Positions 9,204-11,768 of a stretch of 11,768 nt of DNA are shown here, piece after piece. Position 1 is the first letter of the stretch. The number at the start of each line of letters is the position of its first letter. The stretch lies in assembly GCA_017506845.1 (NCBI GenBank), contig JAFVMP010000009.1, forward strand, positions 1-11,768. The letters run 5' to 3'. The position numbers and the translations under genes are program-made. The DNA is from Campylobacter sp. Lineage in GTDB: Bacteria; Campylobacterota; Campylobacteria; Campylobacterales; Campylobacteraceae. Under the pieces are notes generated by a model. It had not been told where the DNA came from, ran no database searches, and was given only the letters and a program-made list of their open reading frames with translations.

Positions 9204-9541
9204 TGAATAATATATCAAGCGTGGTTATAACTCTAATGAATCCTAATCTTTGCGAAGAAGTAGCTACAAAGATAGATAAGATTTCAAACTGCGAAGTAGC
9301 TGCTAAAGAAAATGATAAAATAGTAGCTATCATAGAGTCTGCAGATTTAGATGGAGAGTTGGCTACTTTTAGAATGTTAGAACAACTAGAAGGCGTAAGT
9401 ACCGTAGCTATGATATATAGCTATCAAGATTTAGAAGGCGATATATCTAAAGCCAACTCAAATGATATAGGTAGTATAGTGCGCAAAATAGATGAAATGG
9501 ATGTTAAAGATATAAAATATAATGGTAATCCAAATATTTGA
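9203..9541 (+). CDS. napD: NapD, chaperone for NapA maturation and Tat export
   Basis: A 112-residue cytoplasmic protein of the NapD family, which binds the Tat signal peptide of NapA and holds back export until cofactor loading is complete. The start ISSVVI, the central DKIVAIIES strand and the YSYQDLE segment (72-78) match the small ferredoxin-like NapD fold. About 30 extra residues follow that segment, beyond the usual compact domain. I chose ATG 9203 because TTGGAG (9191-9196) is a well-placed Shine-Dalgarno and the ATG overlaps the napL stop by one base. A longer frame beginning at TTG 9191 would start inside that ribosome binding site. It is the last gene of the operon. Confidence 0.9.
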   Translation: MNNISSVVITLMNPNLCEEVATKIDKISNCEVAAKENDKIVAIIESADLDGELATFRMLEQLEGVSTVAMIYSYQDLEGDISKANSNDIGSIVRKIDEMDVKDIKYNGNPNI

Positions 9542-9549
9542 TTTGGATT
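9527..9549 (+). terminator. Inverted repeat across the napD stop codon
   Basis: AATCCAAAT (9527-9535) and ATTTGGATT (9541-9549) form a perfect nine-pair stem with a five-base loop ATTTG. The stop codon TGA (9539-9541) lies in it. It sits at the end of the nap operon, so it may act as a weak terminator or a 3' end stabiliser. No continuous T run follows. Confidence 0.4.
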
Positions 9550-9586
9550 GATTATTGATAAAATCTTAATGCTATATTTTATATTA

Positions 9587-9639
9587 AATTTAGCTTGTTT
9601 TGTAAGGATTTTTATTGATTTAGCAAAACAAAGCAAATT
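9587..9639 (+). terminator. Imperfect hairpin in the napD-DUF262 gap
   Basis: The arm AATTTAGCTTGTTTT (9587-9601) pairs with AAAACAAAGCAAATT (9625-9639) over about 14 pairs, with one bulged A on each side and a 23-base loop. A second inverted repeat, AAGGATTT (9604-9611) with AAATCCTT (9654-9661), overlaps it and is followed by TTTATTTTC. These structures could terminate the nap transcript or be chance pairings in AT-rich DNA. The roughly 210 bases from 9542 to 9750 hold no gene that I can support. Confidence 0.3.
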
Positions 9640-9750
9640 CCAAATTTAAATTTAAATCCTTTTTATTTTCTATGCTTGTAGCTTTTGGAATTAATGCAAA
9701 AAGCTCTTATATTTTATTTGTTTTTTTATGACTACTTTATATTATATTTA

Positions 9751-9759
9751 TGCTATAAT
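9751..9759 (+). promoter_or_regulatory. Extended -10 promoter of the DUF262 gene
   Basis: TGCTATAAT is a perfect extended -10 element (TGnTATAAT). No -35 box is evident, as expected for Campylobacter sigma-70 promoters. Transcription would start near 9766, so the mRNA leader is only about 27 bases and includes the G run. This argues against upstream start codons (TTG 9685, ATG 9694) being used from this promoter, and shows that the gene is transcribed separately from nap. Confidence 0.65.
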
Positions 9760-9778
9760 CAAAAAAATCAAATTTTAA

Positions 9779-9787
9779 GGGGGGGGG
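9779..9787 (+). repeat. Homopolymeric G9 tract, candidate phase-variation tract
   Basis: Nine consecutive G residues occur in otherwise very AT-poor-in-G leader sequence, five bases before ATG 9793 and 20 bases after the -10 box. G tracts of eight or more are the known hypermutable phase-variation sequences of Campylobacter. Here the tract overlaps the Shine-Dalgarno position (AAGG extended by G). Length changes would therefore alter ribosome binding or leader spacing and not the coding frame. If translation began upstream in the same frame (open from 9685), the tract would encode part of RGGV and length changes would be frame-shifting. Confidence 0.7.
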
Positions 9788-9792
9788 TAAAC

Positions 9793-9948
9793 ATGGCAGG
9801 ATTTCAACCACCTATTAACATTATAGAAGCTATTGAAAGAATAAAAAACAATGAGTATTTGCTTCCGGCATTTCAAAGAGAGTATGTGTGGAGTCAAGAG
9901 CAAATAGAACGACTTTTTGATTCATTGATGCGCGGATATCCTATTTAG
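9793..9948 (+). CDS. N-terminal fragment of the DUF262 protein
   Basis: A 51-residue frame starting at ATG 9793 with MAGFQPPINI. It contains the DUF262 opening motif LPAFQREYVW (24-33) and the GYPI turn (48-51), then ends at TAG. Read alone it cannot be functional, because the DGQQR active-site motif lies downstream of the shift. The ATG is favoured over upstream starts because MAGFQPP is a typical beginning of this family and the promoter lies at 9751-9759. Confidence 0.6.
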   Translation: MAGFQPPINIIEAIERIKNNEYLLPAFQREYVWSQEQIERLFDSLMRGYPI

Positions 9949-9952
9949 CTCT

Positions 9953-11584
9953 ATGCTTTTTTGGAAAGTAAGGGGCGAAAATAAAACTAAATGGCAATTT
10001 TATCGATTTTTAGAAAAATACAGAGAACGATATGATACGCATAATGAGAAATTTGACACGAGTATGCATAATGATTTCTATGCTATTTTAGATGGGCAAC
10101 AACGACTGACTTCTATTTATCTTGCGCTTTGTGGGCACTATGATACACATAGATATCGTAAAAAATGGGAAAATGAAGATGATAATTTTCATATATGTGA
10201 TTTTTATTTCAATCTTACAGCAACACAAGAAACTAAAAATTCAGATATAGAGTATGAATTTTTATGGCTTGATAGAAACGATACAAAAGAAAAAGTAATC
10301 TATATCGATAAATTTGAACAAAAATGGTTTAAATGTAAGCATATATTAGAGTTAAAAATGTTTCATAATATGAAAAAATTTTGGGAATCTCCAGATTATA
10401 ATTTTACAGAGCAAGAATTAGAAAAACTTGGTGAATTTTATACTTTAATTTTTAGCACAAGCAATAATACTAAAATAAATTATTATTTAGAAGAAGATGA
10501 TAAGCCAGAAAAAGCAGTAAATATTTTTATCCGTATTAATTCTGGTGGAACTTCTTTAGATTATTCTGATATTTTGTTTTCTTATGCAGTAGCAAATTGG
10601 CAAAACAAGGATGCAAGAACAGAGATAAATGATTTAGTGGACTATATAAATAATAATCTAGGCTTTAATATCTCAAAAGATTTTATATTAAAAGCTTTTT
10701 TATTTCTATACCATTCACAAATTAAATTTCAAATCAATAGTTTTGAAAATGGTTTTATTCGAAAAATTGAAGAAAAATGGAGTAATATAAAAACTAGCAT
10801 TATAAAGACATTTGTTTTACTAAAAAATTTTGGATTAGATAGTAAAACGCTGAGTTCCAATAACGCAGTATTTCCTATCGTGTATTATATTTATCATAAA
10901 AATTTAACCGAAAATATTATTGATGCAATTTCATTGAAAAATGATAGAGAAATTATAAAAAAATATATTTTAGGAGCTATTCTTTTAAAGCCATTTGGAG
11001 GTAGTGGTGATAATGTTTTAACAAATATTAGAAAAGTTTTTATAAAAGAGTTTAATAATAACTCCGAAGAAGAGTTTAATAATATTAAATTTTTTGATGA
11101 AGATATACAGGAATTTCCGCTTGAAAATATAGAAAAAACATATAAATATGTAATAGATAATGAATATTTAAATGAGTTGATGAATTATAGAAAAGACAGC
11201 GCTGAGGCGTTTGCTGTTTTGTCTTTATTGTTTAATTTTTTAGATACAAAAAATCATGATTTTCACAAAGATCATTTGCATCCAATTAGTAAATATAAAG
11301 ATTATGAAAACTATACAAAATCACAGAATATTGATTGTTTAGAATATAATATCTATGATTCCTTGCCAAATTTGCAGCTTTTGGATTCAAATGAAAATAT
11401 GTCAAAAAGGGATAGAAATTTAAAAGAGTGGGTAGAAGAACTCCATAAAAACGATAAATCTGAATTTATGAAAAAATACTTAATTCCAGATGTGGATTTG
11501 GAGTTAGAAAATTTTAATGAATTTTATGAAGCCAGAAAAGAGCTTATGATTAAAAAATTAAAAGAAATTTTAAGAGTTTTATAG
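9953..11584 (+). CDS. C-terminal part of the DUF262 protein with DUF1524 HNH domain
   Basis: A 543-residue frame beginning at ATG 9953, four bases after the stop of the N-terminal part. DGQQR (47-51) and FIRINSGG (192-199) mark DUF262. The middle (about 210-400) is helical and variable. DHLHP (440-444) followed by PNLQLLDSNENMSK (472-485) gives the H, N and K residues expected of the DUF1524 HNH-type nuclease. There is no Shine-Dalgarno before ATG 9953, so separate expression would need termination-reinitiation at the nearby TAG. It lacks the first 53 residues of the domain, including QRE, so a free product is probably inactive. The translated sequence itself shows no further lesion. Confidence 0.7.
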   Translation: MLFWKVRGENKTKWQFYRFLEKYRERYDTHNEKFDTSMHNDFYAILDGQQRLTSIYLALCGHYDTHRYRKKWENEDDNFHICDFYFNLTATQETKNSDIEYEFLWLDRNDTKEKVIYIDKFEQKWFKCKHILELKMFHNMKKFWESPDYNFTEQELEKLGEFYTLIFSTSNNTKINYYLEEDDKPEKAVNIFIRINSGGTSLDYSDILFSYAVANWQNKDARTEINDLVDYINNNLGFNISKDFILKAFLFLYHSQIKFQINSFENGFIRKIEEKWSNIKTSIIKTFVLLKNFGLDSKTLSSNNAVFPIVYYIYHKNLTENIIDAISLKNDREIIKKYILGAILLKPFGGSGDNVLTNIRKVFIKEFNNNSEEEFNNIKFFDEDIQEFPLENIEKTYKYVIDNEYLNELMNYRKDSAEAFAVLSLLFNFLDTKNHDFHKDHLHPISKYKDYENYTKSQNIDCLEYNIYDSLPNLQLLDSNENMSKRDRNLKEWVEELHKNDKSEFMKKYLIPDVDLELENFNEFYEARKELMIKKLKEILRVL

Positions 11585-11614
11585 ATTTTATTTTATGATT
11601 AAGAAATGGCGTGA

Positions 11615-11658
11615 TTCTATAATCTTTTGCCAAAATATGATAGCAAAGGATTATAGAA
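11615..11658 (+). terminator. Long hairpin after the DUF262 gene, probable terminator
   Basis: TTCTATAATCTTTTGC (11615-11630) pairs with GCAAAGGATTATAGAA (11643-11658) over 16 positions, with a single G-T wobble and a 12-base loop. It lies 30 bases after the stop codon and is followed by ATTTTAAAAATAATATT. It is the most stable-looking inverted repeat in the window and could serve transcripts from either side. Confidence 0.55.
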
Positions 11659-11768
11659 ATTTTAAAAATAATATTATAGTTTTATTGTAATAATCTAAAG
11701 AATATGGATAGAGCTATAAATGACCTTATGCTAAAATGACCTATAATGCCTTAGGCTTTTGCGCTTAA
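11659..11768. other. Gene-free end of the window with a short direct repeat
   Basis: No coding frame of useful length is present on either strand. AAATGACCT occurs at 11718-11726 and again at 11734-11742, and a small palindrome GCCTTAGGC lies at 11748-11756. Two micro-frames, ATG 11704 (11 residues) and ATG 11736 (10 residues, ending at the last base), overlap but have no supporting signal. They may be remnants or chance. Confidence 0.35.

Larger units (their letters stand above)
9793..11584 (+). pseudogene. DUF262-DUF1524 (GmrSD-type) protein, frameshifted by one extra base
   Basis: Together the two frames make one gene related to GmrSD type IV restriction enzymes, which cut modified (for example glucosylated hydroxymethyl) phage DNA using an N-terminal DUF262 nucleotide-hydrolysing domain and a C-terminal HNH-like DUF1524 nuclease. 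The first frame stops at TAG 9946-9948 after GYPI. The second continues SSMLFWKV one base out of phase. Dropping one T of the TTT at 9944-9946 gives a continuous 596-residue protein with QRE (28-30), DGQQR (100-104), FIRINSGG (245-252) and DHLHP (493-497), in family order and normal length. The lesion is thus recent, a sequencing error, or a recoding site. The gene has its own promoter and a G9 tract before the start. Target specificity cannot be inferred. Confidence 0.8.

Noticed and set aside
9142..9636. Minus-strand frames of 63 and 70 codons over napL/napD and the following gap
   Set aside because: Antisense to napD and its flanks, AT-driven composition, no recognisable start signal or family.
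9685..9792. 36-codon N-terminal extension of the DUF262 protein through the G tract
   Set aside because: It would start upstream of the extended -10 promoter, adds a hydrophobic stretch foreign to the family, and MAGFQPP at 9793 is a typical family beginning. Kept only as an alternative for how the G tract might act.
9944..9946. TTT run as a slippage-based phase-variation tract
   Set aside because: Three bases are far too short for high-frequency slipped-strand mispairing.

Overview
The window looks like chromosomal DNA of a Campylobacterota member, most likely Campylobacter. The DNA is strongly AT-rich, genes are tightly packed with 1- or 4-base overlaps, and the periplasmic nitrate reductase operon has the order napA-G-H-B-F-L-D. 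That order, with no napC and with the napL gene, is the arrangement known from Campylobacter and Wolinella. The species cannot be fixed from sequence alone.

Layout. Positions 12-2584 hold two overlapping housekeeping genes: a leucyl aminopeptidase (pepA) and the YchF/OLA1 P-loop ATPase (ychF). They end at a 13-bp hairpin with a GAGA loop. A very AT-rich gap of about 380 bases follows, which should carry the nap promoter and regulatory sites. Positions 3002-9541 hold the complete nap operon. Every gene has a recognisable Shine-Dalgarno sequence and adjacent genes overlap or nearly touch, so it reads as one transcript. NapH and NapG should take electrons from menaquinol and pass them through NapB to the molybdenum enzyme NapA in the periplasm. 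NapD should chaperone the Tat signal of NapA, NapF is a cytoplasmic iron-sulfur protein, and NapL is a beta-propeller-like protein of unknown role. NapB carries a lipobox-like cysteine, which is unusual for a protein usually treated as soluble.

After about 210 bases with no gene but imperfect hairpins comes a separate accessory gene (9793-11584). It is a DUF262-DUF1524 protein of the GmrSD type, related to modification-dependent (type IV) restriction enzymes. It has its own extended -10 promoter. A run of nine G lies between that promoter and the start codon, and one extra T after codon 51 splits the reading frame. Removing that T restores a 596-residue protein with all expected motifs. A G-tract of this length is a typical Campylobacter phase-variation tract, so this locus is the most interesting part of the window. 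A 16-bp hairpin follows the gene, and the last 110 bases contain no supportable gene.
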